The position numbers and the translations under genes are program-made. From Mesorhizobium ciceri biovar biserrulae WSM1271 (GTDB lineage: Bacteria > Pseudomonadota > Alphaproteobacteria > Rhizobiales > Rhizobiaceae): DNA of 64,000 nucleotides. The first letter of the stretch is position 1. Every line of letters begins with the position of its first letter. This document shows, one piece after another, positions 17,995-27,525 of this stretch. The notes beneath the pieces are model-generated. The model worked only from the letters and a program-made list of their open reading frames with translations, had not been told where the DNA came from and made no database searches. The DNA lies in the NCBI RefSeq assembly GCF_000185905.1, contig NC_014923.1, positions 3,991,501 through 4,055,500 on the forward strand, written 5' to 3'.

Positions 17995-18624
17995 TCAGTT
18001 GGCGGTCTTCGCCTTGTCCTGCTCTTCCTTGAGCTTCTTGGCGAAATCCTGGTTGTTCTTGGCGACGAAGTCCTGAAGCTTCTTCTGCCTGTCCTCGATG
18101 TCCGACTGCTGCAGCGCCGGGCCGTCATAGGCGCCGCTGAAGCCCTGCAGGGCGATCTTGATCGGATTGGGCTGGTTCTGGAAATTGACGGAAGTCAGCG
18201 TGATCGCCTGGCCTTTCTTGAATGCCGCGACGAGCTGATCGGTCAGCGGCACTTCGGCCACGCAACGATCCGGGAAGCAGATCACATAGTCGAGCTTCTG
18301 CGCCTTGCCGGTGTCGATCTGCAGGCCGATGCCGGGAGGCACCAGACGGCCGGTCGGAACCGTCACCTGGAACACCTTGCGGTTCACCTTGCCCTTGAGC
18401 TCGATCAGGCTGACGCCGGTGACCAGCTGGCCATTGCCGGCAGTGGTGATGTTCTGGACGTTGCAGATGTCGACGTCTTCCTGCTTGGTGCAGGCCTTGA
18501 ACCAGCCTTGCGGAATCTGCTGCTGCTGCTGTGCGGAAGCGGCGGGAAGCCCTGCGCCGAGAAAGCCGACCACGCCAGCGGCCATGACCGACAGGCGGTA
18601 CGCGTTGCTGTTCAGGCTCGTCAT
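17995..18624 (-). CDS. invasion associated locus B (IalB) family protein
   Basis: A 209-residue exported protein. The signal peptide (MTSLNSNAYRLSVMAAGVVGFLGAGLPAASA) is followed by a Q-rich linker and the IalB domain with paired cysteines (WFKACTKQ, DICNVQN, VICFPDRCVAEVP). IalB was named in Bartonella for erythrocyte invasion, but homologues are general in Rhizobiales and probably envelope-associated. The C-terminal tail (about 45 residues) is a charged, lysine-rich helix. The minus-strand start is at 18624 (MTSLN) or three codons upstream. Confidence 0.8.
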   Translation of the reverse strand: MTSLNSNAYRLSVMAAGVVGFLGAGLPAASAQQQQQIPQGWFKACTKQEDVDICNVQNITTAGNGQLVTGVSLIELKGKVNRKVFQVTVPTGRLVPPGIGLQIDTGKAQKLDYVICFPDRCVAEVPLTDQLVAAFKKGQAITLTSVNFQNQPNPIKIALQGFSGAYDGPALQQSDIEDRQKKLQDFVAKNNQDFAKKLKEEQDKAKTAN

Positions 18625-18884
18625 GTCGTGCACTTCCTCTCAAATGATCCCGGGACCGGCTTCTTCGTGCCGTGTGGTCCAGCTACCTGTTGCCGAAATG
18701 AGGCAACAGAATGACTTCGGAGGGCGTGTTACACTGCAAGCGAGGCCGAATCCAGCCCGGCGCCTGCGATTCTTGGCCGTGCGATTTGGGCCGTGCGATT
18801 TGGGCTGATGTATCTGGCCGGAGCGCGGTGGCGCCATGCTAGGGTGCAGTCCGAATCATCAAGCCGCCCAGTAAGGAGACGGTC

Positions 18885-20705
18885 ATGGGCCGCGTTCTTG
18901 TTTGGCTGATCACCGCGATATCGTTTCTCGCCCTTTCGCATCAGCCGGCCGCCTCGGAGCCGAAGCACGCCATCGCCATGCAGGGCGAGCCGGCGCTGCC
19001 GCCCGACTATACGCATTTCAACTACGTCAATCCCGACGCGCCGAAGGGTGGCTCGATCACCTATTGCGTCGTCGGCAGCTTCGACAATCTCAACCCTTTC
19101 ATCCTCAAGAGCCTGCGCACCACGGCGCGCGGCATGATGGATACGATCTTCGGCAATCTGGTCTTCGAGCCGTTGATGCAGCGCAATGCCGACGAGGCTT
19201 TCACGCTCTACGGTTTGTTGGCCGACAGCGCCGACATGGATCCGGAGCGCAAGAGCATCGAGTTCCATCTCAATCCGAGGGCCAAATGGTCGGACGGTCA
19301 GCCGGTGATGCCGGAGGACGTGCTGTTCAGTTATGATGTCTACACCGACAAAGGCCGCCCGCCTTACAGCGACCGCATGGCCAGGGTCGCCAAGCTCGAA
19401 AAGACCGGCGACCACAGCGTGCGCTTCACCTTCAACGACAAGGCCGATCGCGAATTCCCGCTGATCATCGCGCTGACCCCGATCATCCCGAAGCACGCCT
19501 TCGACAAGGAGACTTTCGACAGGACGACGCTCAAGCCGGTGATCGGCAGCGGTCCGTATACGATCGCGCAGGTGCAGCCAGGCCAGCGCATCGTCTTCAA
19601 GCGCAACCCGGACTATTGGGGCAAGGATGTCCCCGCCAAGCGCGGTTTCGACAATTACGACCAGATCACCATCGAGTATTTCCTCAACGCCAACGCCAAG
19701 CTCGAAGCGTTCAAGAAAGGCCTCTGCGCCATCGATGACGACAGCGATCCGGTGAAGCGCGAGCGCGATCTCGATTTTCCGGCCTTCCACAAGGGCGACG
19801 TGATCGCCGAAACCTTCGACACCGGCATTCCGCCGGTGGTGACCGGTTTCCTGTTCAACACGCGGTTGCCGAAATTCGCCAACCCGGTCGTGCGGCGCGC
19901 GCTCGGCATGCTCTACGACTTCGAATGGGCCAACAAGAACCTGTTCGGCGGCAAATACACGCGCACGATGAGTTACTGGCAGAATTCCGAGCTTTCCGCG
20001 CTCGGCCATCCGGCCGACGACAGGGAGAAAGCGCTTCTGGCGCCCTACCCCGGCCGCGTGCCGGCCGATGTCATGGACGGCACATGGCGGCCGCCGGTGA
20101 CCGACGGATCGGGCCAGGATCGGCGCGTCTTGAAGGCAGCTTTCGATCTTTTGAAAAGTGTCGGCTACCACGTGCAGAATGGAACGATGCTCGATCCCGA
20201 AGGCAAACCCTTCGGCTTTGAGATCCTGACCGCTTCGCAGGACGAGGAGCGCCTTGCCGGCATCTATCAGCGCACGCTGGAGAAGATCGGCATCAATCTC
20301 ACCATTCGCAGCCTCGACGGCGATCAGATCCAGTCGCGCAAGCAGCGCTTCGATTTCGAGGTCTTGGTCGGATCGAGCGGCTTCAACAATTCGTTGTCAC
20401 CCGGCATCGAGCAGAGCGGGCGCTGGAGTTCGACTGCCGCCCGGACGGAAGGCTCGTTCAATCTCGCCGGCGTCGCCGACCCGGCTGTGGACGCGGCAAT
20501 CGAGGCGATGCTGCGCGCCCGTTCCAAGGAGGATTATGTTGCCGCCGTTCGCGTTCTCGACCGGCTGCTGATCTCCGGCAACTACATGGTGCCGATGCAG
20601 TACAACACGCAGCAATGGATCGCCTACTGGAACTACCTGGAACATCCGCAAAAGACGCCCATATTCGGGTATCAACTGCCAACATGGTGGCGCAAACCCA
20701 ACTGA
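18885..20705 (+). CDS. family 5 extracellular solute-binding protein (YejA/oligopeptide type)
   Basis: A 606-residue periplasmic binding protein of ABC peptide importers. AGGAG precedes the ATG, and the signal peptide is MGRVLVWLITAISFLALSHQPAASE. The SBP_bac_5 core (KSIEFHLNPRAKWSDGQPVM, then DVLFSYDVY near residue 145) is intact. The start of the mature protein (HAIAMQGEPALPPDYTHFNYVNPDAPKGG) is of the YejA type (microcin C and related peptides). No permease or ATPase genes adjoin it; the following gene, 17 bases away, is a FrnE-like oxidoreductase. Confidence 0.88.
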   Translation: MGRVLVWLITAISFLALSHQPAASEPKHAIAMQGEPALPPDYTHFNYVNPDAPKGGSITYCVVGSFDNLNPFILKSLRTTARGMMDTIFGNLVFEPLMQRNADEAFTLYGLLADSADMDPERKSIEFHLNPRAKWSDGQPVMPEDVLFSYDVYTDKGRPPYSDRMARVAKLEKTGDHSVRFTFNDKADREFPLIIALTPIIPKHAFDKETFDRTTLKPVIGSGPYTIAQVQPGQRIVFKRNPDYWGKDVPAKRGFDNYDQITIEYFLNANAKLEAFKKGLCAIDDDSDPVKRERDLDFPAFHKGDVIAETFDTGIPPVVTGFLFNTRLPKFANPVVRRALGMLYDFEWANKNLFGGKYTRTMSYWQNSELSALGHPADDREKALLAPYPGRVPADVMDGTWRPPVTDGSGQDRRVLKAAFDLLKSVGYHVQNGTMLDPEGKPFGFEILTASQDEERLAGIYQRTLEKIGINLTIRSLDGDQIQSRKQRFDFEVLVGSSGFNNSLSPGIEQSGRWSSTAARTEGSFNLAGVADPAVDAAIEAMLRARSKEDYVAAVRVLDRLLISGNYMVPMQYNTQQWIAYWNYLEHPQKTPIFGYQLPTWWRKPN

Positions 20706-20722
20706 GGGATCAGGAGATCGAG

Positions 20723-21403
20723 ATGAGCGAATTGAACGCCATCACCGTCGATGTGGTGTCCGATGTCGTCTGCCCCTGGTGCTTCATCGGCCAGAAGCGG
20801 CTCGACAGGGCAATCGCCGCCGTCGGCGATGTCGACGTGCATGTCCGCTGGCGGCCGTTCCAGCTCGATCCGACCATTCCGCCTGAAGGCAAGGACCGGC
20901 GCGAATACATGCTGGCAAAATTCGGCAGCGACGAGCGTATCCGCGAGATTCACGACCGCATCGAGCCGCTGGGCGAAGCGGAAGACATTTCCTTTGCCTT
21001 CGACGCCATCAAAGTGGCGCCGAATACGCTGGATGCGCACCGGCTGATCCGCTGGGCAGGGGCCGCCGGCGAAGCCATTCAGAACAGGCTTGTACGGCGG
21101 CTGTTCCAGCTGAATTTCGAGGAAGGCGCCAACATTGGCGATCATGCCGTGCTGGTCGAGGCGGCGCGCGAGGCCGGCATGGATGCGTCCGTGGTCGCCT
21201 CGCTTTTGCCGACCGAGGCCGATGTCGAGGCGGTGCGCACCGAGATCGCCACCGCGTCGCGCATGGGCATTTCTGGCGTGCCGTGCTTCCTGCTCGAGGA
21301 CAAATACGCCGTCATGGGCGCGCAGGATGCCGATACGCTGGCCGATGCCATTCGCCAGGTGGCGGCCGCCAAGGCGCGCGGCGAACTGGACAAGGCCGGC
21401 TGA
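20723..21403 (+). CDS. DsbA family oxidoreductase, FrnE-like
   Basis: A 226-residue thioredoxin-fold protein of the DsbA/2-hydroxychromene-2-carboxylate isomerase group. The active-site CPWC is at residues 17-20 (VVSDVVCPWCFIGQKRLD). No signal peptide, so it is probably cytosolic, as for FrnE of Deinococcus. The conserved cis-Pro loop ISGVPCFLLED is near residue 187. Start chosen at ATG 20723 with AGGAG upstream. It is 17 bases behind the solute-binding protein and may be co-transcribed. Confidence 0.88.
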   Translation: MSELNAITVDVVSDVVCPWCFIGQKRLDRAIAAVGDVDVHVRWRPFQLDPTIPPEGKDRREYMLAKFGSDERIREIHDRIEPLGEAEDISFAFDAIKVAPNTLDAHRLIRWAGAAGEAIQNRLVRRLFQLNFEEGANIGDHAVLVEAAREAGMDASVVASLLPTEADVEAVRTEIATASRMGISGVPCFLLEDKYAVMGAQDADTLADAIRQVAAAKARGELDKAG

Positions 21404-21441
21404 GGCCGGCCGGCCTCTCCTCTCCGCGACAGCGGCAGACG

Positions 21442-21870
21442 TTACTTCGCCGTCGCCTTGGCCTTGCTGATGAAAAATCCATGGCCGTTCGTGGCCGTGC
21501 AGGTCAGTCCCTTGGTTGACGACTGGCACGAGAACGGCCCGGCGCTCCAGCTGTTGCCGTAGCCAAGCTTGTTGACATCGCTGCAGCAGCCCTGCTCGCC
21601 TGGGTTCTTGATCAGCGTTGCTGGCCCCTTCGGACCCAGGATAATCGTAAGGTAGCTCGGCTCGACGCGCGAGCAGCTCAGCTCCGGGCCGCCATCCCTC
21701 GGCTTATAGGTGCCGGTGCCGCCTTTGGGCGTGTAGATGCAGCCGATGTTGCCGGACGGCGTGTTTAACTCGATCTGGCCCTCGGCGCTGGCCGGAATGC
21801 TTTGCTCGCCGGCATGCGCCAAAGGTACAAAGGCAAAGAGGGACAGGATTGCGGCCGTGCGTGCAAGCAT
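21442..21870 (-). CDS. DUF6636-like secreted small protein
   Basis: A 142-residue protein with signal peptide MLARTAAILSLFAFVPLAHA. The mature part has the motif NTPSGNIGCIYTP, as in DUF6636 domains, plus eight or so cysteines (GCIY, LSCS, GCCSD, FSCQ, LTCT) likely paired in disulfides in the periplasm. Function unknown. The frame is open to 21933, but the ATG at 21868-21870 gives a good signal peptide. Confidence 0.65.
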   Translation of the reverse strand: MLARTAAILSLFAFVPLAHAGEQSIPASAEGQIELNTPSGNIGCIYTPKGGTGTYKPRDGGPELSCSRVEPSYLTIILGPKGPATLIKNPGEQGCCSDVNKLGYGNSWSAGPFSCQSSTKGLTCTATNGHGFFISKAKATAK

Positions 21871-22367
21871 TGGGAGCTTCCTCGTTGAAGAACCGGACAT
21901 GCATGAGTGTCGCCGATGCCGGGCAAGGTTCAATCCCAGGCGGATGAATTGTCAAACGCAGTCCCTCAGCCGATCCGACAAGACGGAACGCGCCGCTCGA
22001 TCGATTCTCCCGTCAATTCCTGCCCCCGGCAGGGACGACCACGGCAATCCTGGCGTGTCACGAGCCGCAGATTTTCGAGCTCTTTGAGCCGTCCACAGTA
22101 AGAAAACCGGTCGCTCAATATGATTTCGAGTTCACGAAACCGTGTGAAAGCCTTCCCTAGGGGAAGCCGTGCCAACGCCACGCCTCGATATATCAAGCAC
22201 ATGAAATTAAAAGCAATATCCGGATTTTTGTCGACTGTTGTCGCTATATTTCAGCATGTAATCTGTTGCCTCACGGCAACGGCTGCCGGGGCAATCCGGT
22301 CGGCCCGGTTTTAAATTAATGGAAAATGATCAATTGGTGTTACCATCCGTAACAAAAGAAAAAAGGT
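21871..22367. other. intergenic region without a convincing gene
   Basis: About 500 bases separate the two divergent genes. It has a lower-GC patch at 22190-22370 (TTTTTGTC, TTTAAATTAATGG, AACAAAAGAAAAAAGG) that probably holds the promoter of the BacA/BclA-like transporter. A 78-codon minus-strand frame (21966-22202) has no recognisable features and I do not call it. Confidence 0.5.
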
Positions 22368-24377
22368 TTGGGCGGGATAGTGATTCGGGTCGGTAGACCA
22401 TCGCAAGAGTCAGTACCGGAAAAAACACCTCGCGATGCCGCAGGGCGATCGCTTCTGACGCCGGTGTCGTCGATGCGCAGCTTCTGGGGCCTGATGCGGG
22501 CCTACTGGGTTTCCGACCGCTGGAAGGAAGCCTGGACGCTGACGCTGGTGATCGCGCTGCTCACGGCGTTGTCCAGCAAGGCCGGTGTCTGGTTCGCCGA
22601 AGCCTCGGGCGAACTGGTCAATTCCATCGCCTTCTTCCATGACGCCGCCAACACCACGCCGCTTCGCTCGCTTTTGGTCAATGCCGGCGTCCTCGTGCTG
22701 CTGGTCGTACTCAAGGACGCTGGCTTCACCGGCATCCGCAACCTTGTCTCGGCGACGTTGCACCGCAAATGGCGCGGTTGGCTGGACAGCCGCTTCAATG
22801 AAGCGCTGCTGGACGGCAATCATACGCATTTCCATGCCCAGCACGCGTCGACCGGCAGCGGCGCACCGGCCCCCGACAACATCGACCAGCGCGTCCAGGA
22901 ATCCATCAAGGACATGACCGGTGGCGCCATCGGTCTCGCCATGGGCGTGCTTGGCGTTGCCACATCGCTCTATTTCGTCGGCCAGAAGCTGCTCGAAAAC
23001 TCCGTCGAGGTGAAGGGGCTGGAATTTCTCGGCAGCTATGGCAGCGCCATCCTCGCCTTCCTGGCCGTCGCCACCTACGTGCCGCTGAACACTTGGATCG
23101 CGGTCAAGCTCGGCGGCCTGCTCGAGCGCCTCAACGTCAGGATGCAGCAGGCCGAGGGCAGCTATCGCGGCGAGCTGACGACATTCCTGCGCCGCTCCTT
23201 CCATGTCGCGGCGTCTCAGGGCGAAGGCGTGCAAAGGACCATGCATGGCCGGCTTTATGTCGACATCGACGGCACCTGGACGCGGCTGAACATCGTCAAC
23301 ACCGTCTACATGTCGTTCGAGCTGATCTACAATTTCATCGGTGCCCGCATTGTCGCCTACGGACCGGGCCTGGTGCCGTTCATCCACAACGGTCTCGACC
23401 TCAAGGGCTACATAACCGGCTCCGAACTGGTCAATTCGCTGATCGGCCAGTGTTCGTGGTTCATCCACGTCATGCCCGCCATCGCCACGTTGCGCGCCAA
23501 CAGCCAGCGTGTCACCGAGCTGGCCAATGCGATCGAGAATGTCCAGCATCCGCAGGAATTCTACAGCCAGACCGGCCGCTCCGACTTCCACTATGCCAGC
23601 CAGAACCCGGTTTTCGGCCTGACCATCCAGAAGCTCGAACTGGCGCATCAGGGCGAGGACGCGACGCCCTTTCTCAGCGCCGCCAATCTGCGCTTCCGGC
23701 GCGGCGAATGGACTTTCCTGAAAGGCGAGTCCGGTTGCGGCAAAACCTCGCTGATCAAGGCGATCAACGGCCTGTGGCCCTATGGCCGCGGCACCATCGT
23801 CTTCCCCGAAGGCGTCAAGAGTTTCTATGCCGCCCAGGAGGTCAAGCTGCAGCCTGTGTCGCTGAAACAGTTGGTCTGCCTGCCCGGCTCCGAGCACGAC
23901 CATGGCGATGCGCAGGTGGCGTCGGCGCTGCACAAGGCGGGGCTCGGCGACTTCATCGAGCACATGGCCGACGAAAGCCGCGAAGGCAAAAGCTGGGACC
24001 AGGTGCTGTCGGGCGGCCAGAAACAGAAGCTGGTGGTGGCTCGCATCGTGCTGCAGCAGCCGGGATTGCTGTTCCTCGACGAGGCGACCGGCGCGCTCGA
24101 CCCCGATGGCAAGGTCGCCTTCCACCAGGCCATCAAGGACAACTGCCCCGATGTCACGGTGATCAGCGTCATGCACGAGGCGGTGGCGCCGAGATCGATG
24201 ACGGGCAGCGAGTTCTATCACAGCATCGTCGCGATCGCCGACGGCGTCGCCACCAAGAAGCCGCTGGTTCCGACCCTCCCCGCCGAACTCACCACCATTC
24301 TGGTGCAGCCAAGGCCGGCCCCAAGGCCGGTCGAGGACAAGTGGCTGCGCTTCTCGCGCCGGCTGAAGCAGAAATAA
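22368..24377 (+). CDS. BacA/SbmA-related peptide ABC transporter with fused ATPase (BclA/YddA type)
   Basis: A 669-residue half-transporter: an SbmA/BacA-like membrane domain (about residues 25-400, with six hydrophobic segments) fused to an ABC ATPase. The ATPase has Walker A GESGCGKTS (about 453-461), signature LSGGQKQKL (about 547) and Walker B LLFLDEATGALD (about 566). Bradyrhizobium BclA has this architecture and imports antimicrobial NCR-like peptides; other members (YddA, Rv1819c) carry diverse compounds. The outermost start is TTG 22368; GTG 22380 or the ATG of MRSFWGLMRAYW are possible. It stands alone. Confidence 0.85.
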   Translation: MGGIVIRVGRPSQESVPEKTPRDAAGRSLLTPVSSMRSFWGLMRAYWVSDRWKEAWTLTLVIALLTALSSKAGVWFAEASGELVNSIAFFHDAANTTPLRSLLVNAGVLVLLVVLKDAGFTGIRNLVSATLHRKWRGWLDSRFNEALLDGNHTHFHAQHASTGSGAPAPDNIDQRVQESIKDMTGGAIGLAMGVLGVATSLYFVGQKLLENSVEVKGLEFLGSYGSAILAFLAVATYVPLNTWIAVKLGGLLERLNVRMQQAEGSYRGELTTFLRRSFHVAASQGEGVQRTMHGRLYVDIDGTWTRLNIVNTVYMSFELIYNFIGARIVAYGPGLVPFIHNGLDLKGYITGSELVNSLIGQCSWFIHVMPAIATLRANSQRVTELANAIENVQHPQEFYSQTGRSDFHYASQNPVFGLTIQKLELAHQGEDATPFLSAANLRFRRGEWTFLKGESGCGKTSLIKAINGLWPYGRGTIVFPEGVKSFYAAQEVKLQPVSLKQLVCLPGSEHDHGDAQVASALHKAGLGDFIEHMADESREGKSWDQVLSGGQKQKLVVARIVLQQPGLLFLDEATGALDPDGKVAFHQAIKDNCPDVTVISVMHEAVAPRSMTGSEFYHSIVAIADGVATKKPLVPTLPAELTTILVQPRPAPRPVEDKWLRFSRRLKQK

Positions 24378-24504
24378 CGGTTATTCCGCCCTGGTCTGCC
24401 TGGTCGAACGGCGGCCGGTGATCACAGTCTCGCGATCTCGGCTGCTCGTCGGCATTTTCCCTCCTCACCGCGATTGACACGGCAAGGCGCGCTCCTATGT
24501 TGCG

Positions 24505-24642
24505 CCCGCTTGCAGACAATCAAACGCGAACCCGCAAGCGGAAAGGTCACCGCGCCATGCCTGGCGACAGTCACAGTCGAACGCAACAGCCGTCCGCCCT
24601 GACGTGACCTCACATGGTTCATGTCCTGCCGGACGGCAAGGA
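24505..24642 (+). promoter_or_regulatory. structured mgtE leader with competing inverted repeats
   Basis: Three inverted repeats lie in the 150 bases before mgtE: ccgcttgc (24506-24513) with gcaagcgg (24534-24541); aggtcac (24544-24550) with gtgacct (24604-24610); and gccgtccg (24589-24596) with cggacggc (24630-24637). The last two cross, so they exclude each other or form a pseudoknot. The last arm touches the ribosome binding site (AAGGAG, 24638-24643). This fits a Mg-responsive RNA switch, but I recognise no named riboswitch family. Confidence 0.4.
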
Positions 24643-24649
24643 GTGAGCC

Positions 24650-26014
24650 ATGAACGAATTTACCACGGTGGCAAGCGACGAGGCCGTCGCGATTGCCCGT
24701 ATCCTAGCCAACGATCACGTCGGCGACATTGTCGAGGCCCTGAACAGGGAGCCTCGAGAGACCGCGACGGAACTGCTCTGTGAAGTGACGTTCGAACGTC
24801 TGGTCGAGATCTTCGATCAGCCGGAACTCGACGGCGCGTCGGAACTCATGGAGGCGCTGCCGCGCGCCAAGGCGGGCAAGCTGCTCACCGCCATGTCGGT
24901 CGACCGGGCAGCCGACATTCTGCGCGAGCTCGACGAGCCGGCGCGTTCCGAGCTGCTCGGCGGACTTGCGCCGCCGCTGCGCGCAACGCTGCTCTCCATC
25001 CTCGGCTATCCCGAAGGCAGTGCCGCATCGATCATGACGACGGAGTTCGTCAGCGTGCCCTCGGACTGGAGCGTCGGGCAAACGCTCGACTACATCCGCA
25101 AGGTGGAGCGGACGCGCGAGACCGTCTATGCGATCTATATCGTCGATCCGCAAACGCACCTGCTTGTGCGCTCGACGGGCCTGCGCCGGCTGATCACCGG
25201 TGAGCCGGACGATTCGATCATGACGGTGGCGCCGGATCATCTTCCGGTGACGGTCGGCCCGCTGACCGATCGCGAAACGCTGGCGCAGACGATCTCCAAA
25301 TACGATCTGCTCGCGGTTCCGGTCGTCGACCATGGCAAGATCCTCGGCATCGTCACCATCGACGACATCATCGACACGATGATCGCGGAGACGACCGAGG
25401 ATGTGCACCGTTTCGGCGGCATGGAGGCGCTGGACGAGCCGTACATGAAGATGAGCTTCCTCGCCATGATCAGGAAACGCGGCGGCTGGCTGTGCGCGCT
25501 GTTCATCTCGGAGATGCTGACGGCCAACGCCATGCAGAGCTATGAGGGCGAGCTGGAGAAGGCGATCGTGCTGACGCTGTTCATCCCGCTGATCATGAGC
25601 TCCGGCGGCAATTCCGGCTCGCAGGCGACCTCGCTGGTCATCCGCGCGCTGGCGTTGCGCGAGATCGGTCTTGGCGACTGGTGGCGGGTGGCGCTGCGCG
25701 AGCTGCCCACCGGCCTGGTGCTGGGCGCCATGCTCGGCGTGGTCGGCGTCTGCCGCATCGCGCTCTGGCAGTATATGGGCTTCTACGACTATGGCCCGCA
25801 CTGGCCGCTGATCGCCACCACGGTGGGTGCTGCACTGGTCGGCATCGTCACCTTCGGTTCGCTGTCGGGGTCGATGCTGCCGTTCGCCTTGAAGCGCATC
25901 GGCTTCGATCCGGCCAGCGCATCGGCGCCGTTCGTTGCCACGCTGGTCGATGTCACCGGGCTGGTGATCTATTTCTCGGTGGCGCTGGTGATCCTGCGCG
26001 GCACGCTGCTGTAG
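24650..26014 (+). CDS. mgtE: magnesium transporter MgtE
   Basis: A 454-residue Mg2+ channel with normal domain order: superhelical MgtE N domain (about 1-130), two CBS domains (about 130-255; IMTTEFVSVP and LLAVPVVDHGKILGIVTIDD) and a five-helix membrane domain with PLIMSSGGNSGSQATSLVIRAL near residue 313. Family knowledge: the N and CBS domains sense cytosolic Mg2+ and gate the pore. AGGAGTG ribosome binding site next to a hairpin arm; see the leader entry. Confidence 0.95.
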   Translation: MNEFTTVASDEAVAIARILANDHVGDIVEALNREPRETATELLCEVTFERLVEIFDQPELDGASELMEALPRAKAGKLLTAMSVDRAADILRELDEPARSELLGGLAPPLRATLLSILGYPEGSAASIMTTEFVSVPSDWSVGQTLDYIRKVERTRETVYAIYIVDPQTHLLVRSTGLRRLITGEPDDSIMTVAPDHLPVTVGPLTDRETLAQTISKYDLLAVPVVDHGKILGIVTIDDIIDTMIAETTEDVHRFGGMEALDEPYMKMSFLAMIRKRGGWLCALFISEMLTANAMQSYEGELEKAIVLTLFIPLIMSSGGNSGSQATSLVIRALALREIGLGDWWRVALRELPTGLVLGAMLGVVGVCRIALWQYMGFYDYGPHWPLIATTVGAALVGIVTFGSLSGSMLPFALKRIGFDPASASAPFVATLVDVTGLVIYFSVALVILRGTLL

Positions 26015-26021
26015 CAACCAT

Positions 26022-26052
26022 CTCCGCCGTGGCATGTCCTTGCCGCGGCGGA
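26022..26052. terminator. hairpin between convergent mgtE and gor
   Basis: An 8-bp perfect stem (ctccgccg / cggcggag) with a 15-base loop lies between the two convergent stops. It has no clear T-tract, so termination is probable rather than certain. Confidence 0.5.
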
Positions 26053-26074
26053 GTTCCTCAACCCGGCTTTGCCG

Positions 26075-27466
26075 TCAATCGACCCGCTCGCCGTCCTTCA
26101 CGCGATAGGTCGGCTTGTACATGGTGACCAGTTCTTCCGCCGCTGTCGGATGCACGGCCATCGTACGGTCGAAATCGCCCTTGGTCAGGCCGGCCTTCAG
26201 CGGGATGCCGAGAAGCTGCGCCATCTCGCCGGCGTCCGGCCCCAATATGTGGGCGCCAAGCACTTTCTTCGACGCGCCATCGACCACCAGCTTTATCAGC
26301 ATCTTCTCGTCGCGCCCGGACAGGGTGTGCCGCATCGGCCGGAATGTGGCGCGGTAGATCTCGATGTCGGGGAAGCGCTTGACGGCGTCGTCCTCCGACA
26401 GGCCGACAGTGCCGATCTCGGGCTGTGAAAAGACGGCGGTCGCGATCGTCTCGTGATCGGGAGCGGTCGGATTTCCCTTGAAGGCGGTTTCGATGAAGCA
26501 CATCGCCTCATGGATCGCCACCGGCGTCAGCTGCACGCGGTTGGTGACGTCGCCGATTGCCCAGATGTTGTCGACATTGGTGCGGGAATATTGGTCGACG
26601 GCGATGGCGCCGGTCTTGGTCATCTCCAGTCCGATGCCTTCCAGGCCCATATTCTCGGTGTTGGGAATGCGGCCGATGGCCAGCATCACCTGGTCGACGG
26701 TCAGCACCTCGCCACCGCTGACCAGCGCGTCGAGCCGGCCGTCCGGCCGCTTGCGGATCCATTCGGACACGGAATGGCAGAGGATCCTTATCCCCTTCTT
26801 TTCCATGGTTTCGTGCAGCATGCGCCGCAGGTCCATGTCGAACCGGCTGAGGATCTCCTTGCCGCGATAGACCAGCGTGGTGTCGACGCCGAGACCGTGA
26901 AAAATGTTGGCGAACTCGACGGCGATGTAACCGCCGCCCTCGATCATGATCGCCCTGGGCAATTCCTTGAGGTCGAAAGCCTCGTTGGAAAAGATGCAAT
27001 GTTCGTGGCCGGGCAGCGCCGGATGCGCCGCCGGGCGGCCGCCGGTGGCAATCAGGATCTGGTCTGCTGTGACGGTGCGATCCTCACCCAGGAGATGCAC
27101 GACATGCGGATCGACGATCATGGCGCGCGAGTGGAAGGTCTCGCCGCCGGCGCCCTCGACGTTCCTGACGTAGATCGCCTCCAGCCGGCTGATCTCGCGA
27201 TCCTTGTTGGCGACCAGCGTCTGCCAGTCGAAACTGGCTTCCGGCACCGTCCAGCCATAGCCGGCGGCGTCGGCGAAGTGCTCGGGAAATTGCGAGGCAT
27301 AGACGTAGAGCTTTTTCGGTACGCAGCCGCGGATGACGCAGGTGCCGCCATAGCGGTATTCCTCGGCGATGCCGACACGCTTGCCGAGAGCCGCGGCGAC
27401 GCGGGCCGCCCTCACCCCGCCCGAGCCGCCGCCGATGACGAAAAGATCGTAGTCGTAACCGGCCAT
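26075..27466 (-). CDS. gor: glutathione-disulfide reductase
   Basis: A 463-residue FAD- and NADPH-dependent disulfide reductase that regenerates reduced glutathione. FAD motif FVIGGGSGGVRAARVAA near residue 9; redox-active disulfide GGTCVIRGCVPKK (C43 and C48); C-terminal partner motif VHPTAAEELVT with the catalytic His. The NADPH site has the segment GGGYIAVEFANIFHGLG. Length and order match bacterial Gor. Monocistronic, convergent with mgtE. Confidence 0.95.
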   Translation of the reverse strand: MAGYDYDLFVIGGGSGGVRAARVAAALGKRVGIAEEYRYGGTCVIRGCVPKKLYVYASQFPEHFADAAGYGWTVPEASFDWQTLVANKDREISRLEAIYVRNVEGAGGETFHSRAMIVDPHVVHLLGEDRTVTADQILIATGGRPAAHPALPGHEHCIFSNEAFDLKELPRAIMIEGGGYIAVEFANIFHGLGVDTTLVYRGKEILSRFDMDLRRMLHETMEKKGIRILCHSVSEWIRKRPDGRLDALVSGGEVLTVDQVMLAIGRIPNTENMGLEGIGLEMTKTGAIAVDQYSRTNVDNIWAIGDVTNRVQLTPVAIHEAMCFIETAFKGNPTAPDHETIATAVFSQPEIGTVGLSEDDAVKRFPDIEIYRATFRPMRHTLSGRDEKMLIKLVVDGASKKVLGAHILGPDAGEMAQLLGIPLKAGLTKGDFDRTMAVHPTAAEELVTMYKPTYRVKDGERVD

Positions 27467-27525
27467 GACGCGGCTCCCAGGCTTCAGAAATGTGTCAGAC
27501 AGGTAGGCCGCAAAACGGCAAAAGA

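Noticed and set aside
18729..20171. A 480-codon minus-strand frame opposite the solute-binding protein
   Set aside because: Shadow of an intact signal-peptide-bearing gene.
21402..21417. A 16-bp GC-rich palindrome after the FrnE-like gene as a terminator
   Set aside because: No loop and no T-tract; probably a chance product of high GC content.
22410..24221. A 603-codon minus-strand frame opposite the BacA/BclA-like transporter
   Set aside because: Composition follows the mirrored reading of the real gene; no homology or ribosome binding site. High-GC codon bias makes such shadows common.
23093..24421. A 442-codon plus-strand frame within the transporter
   Set aside because: Overlaps the ABC domain whose motifs are in the other frame.
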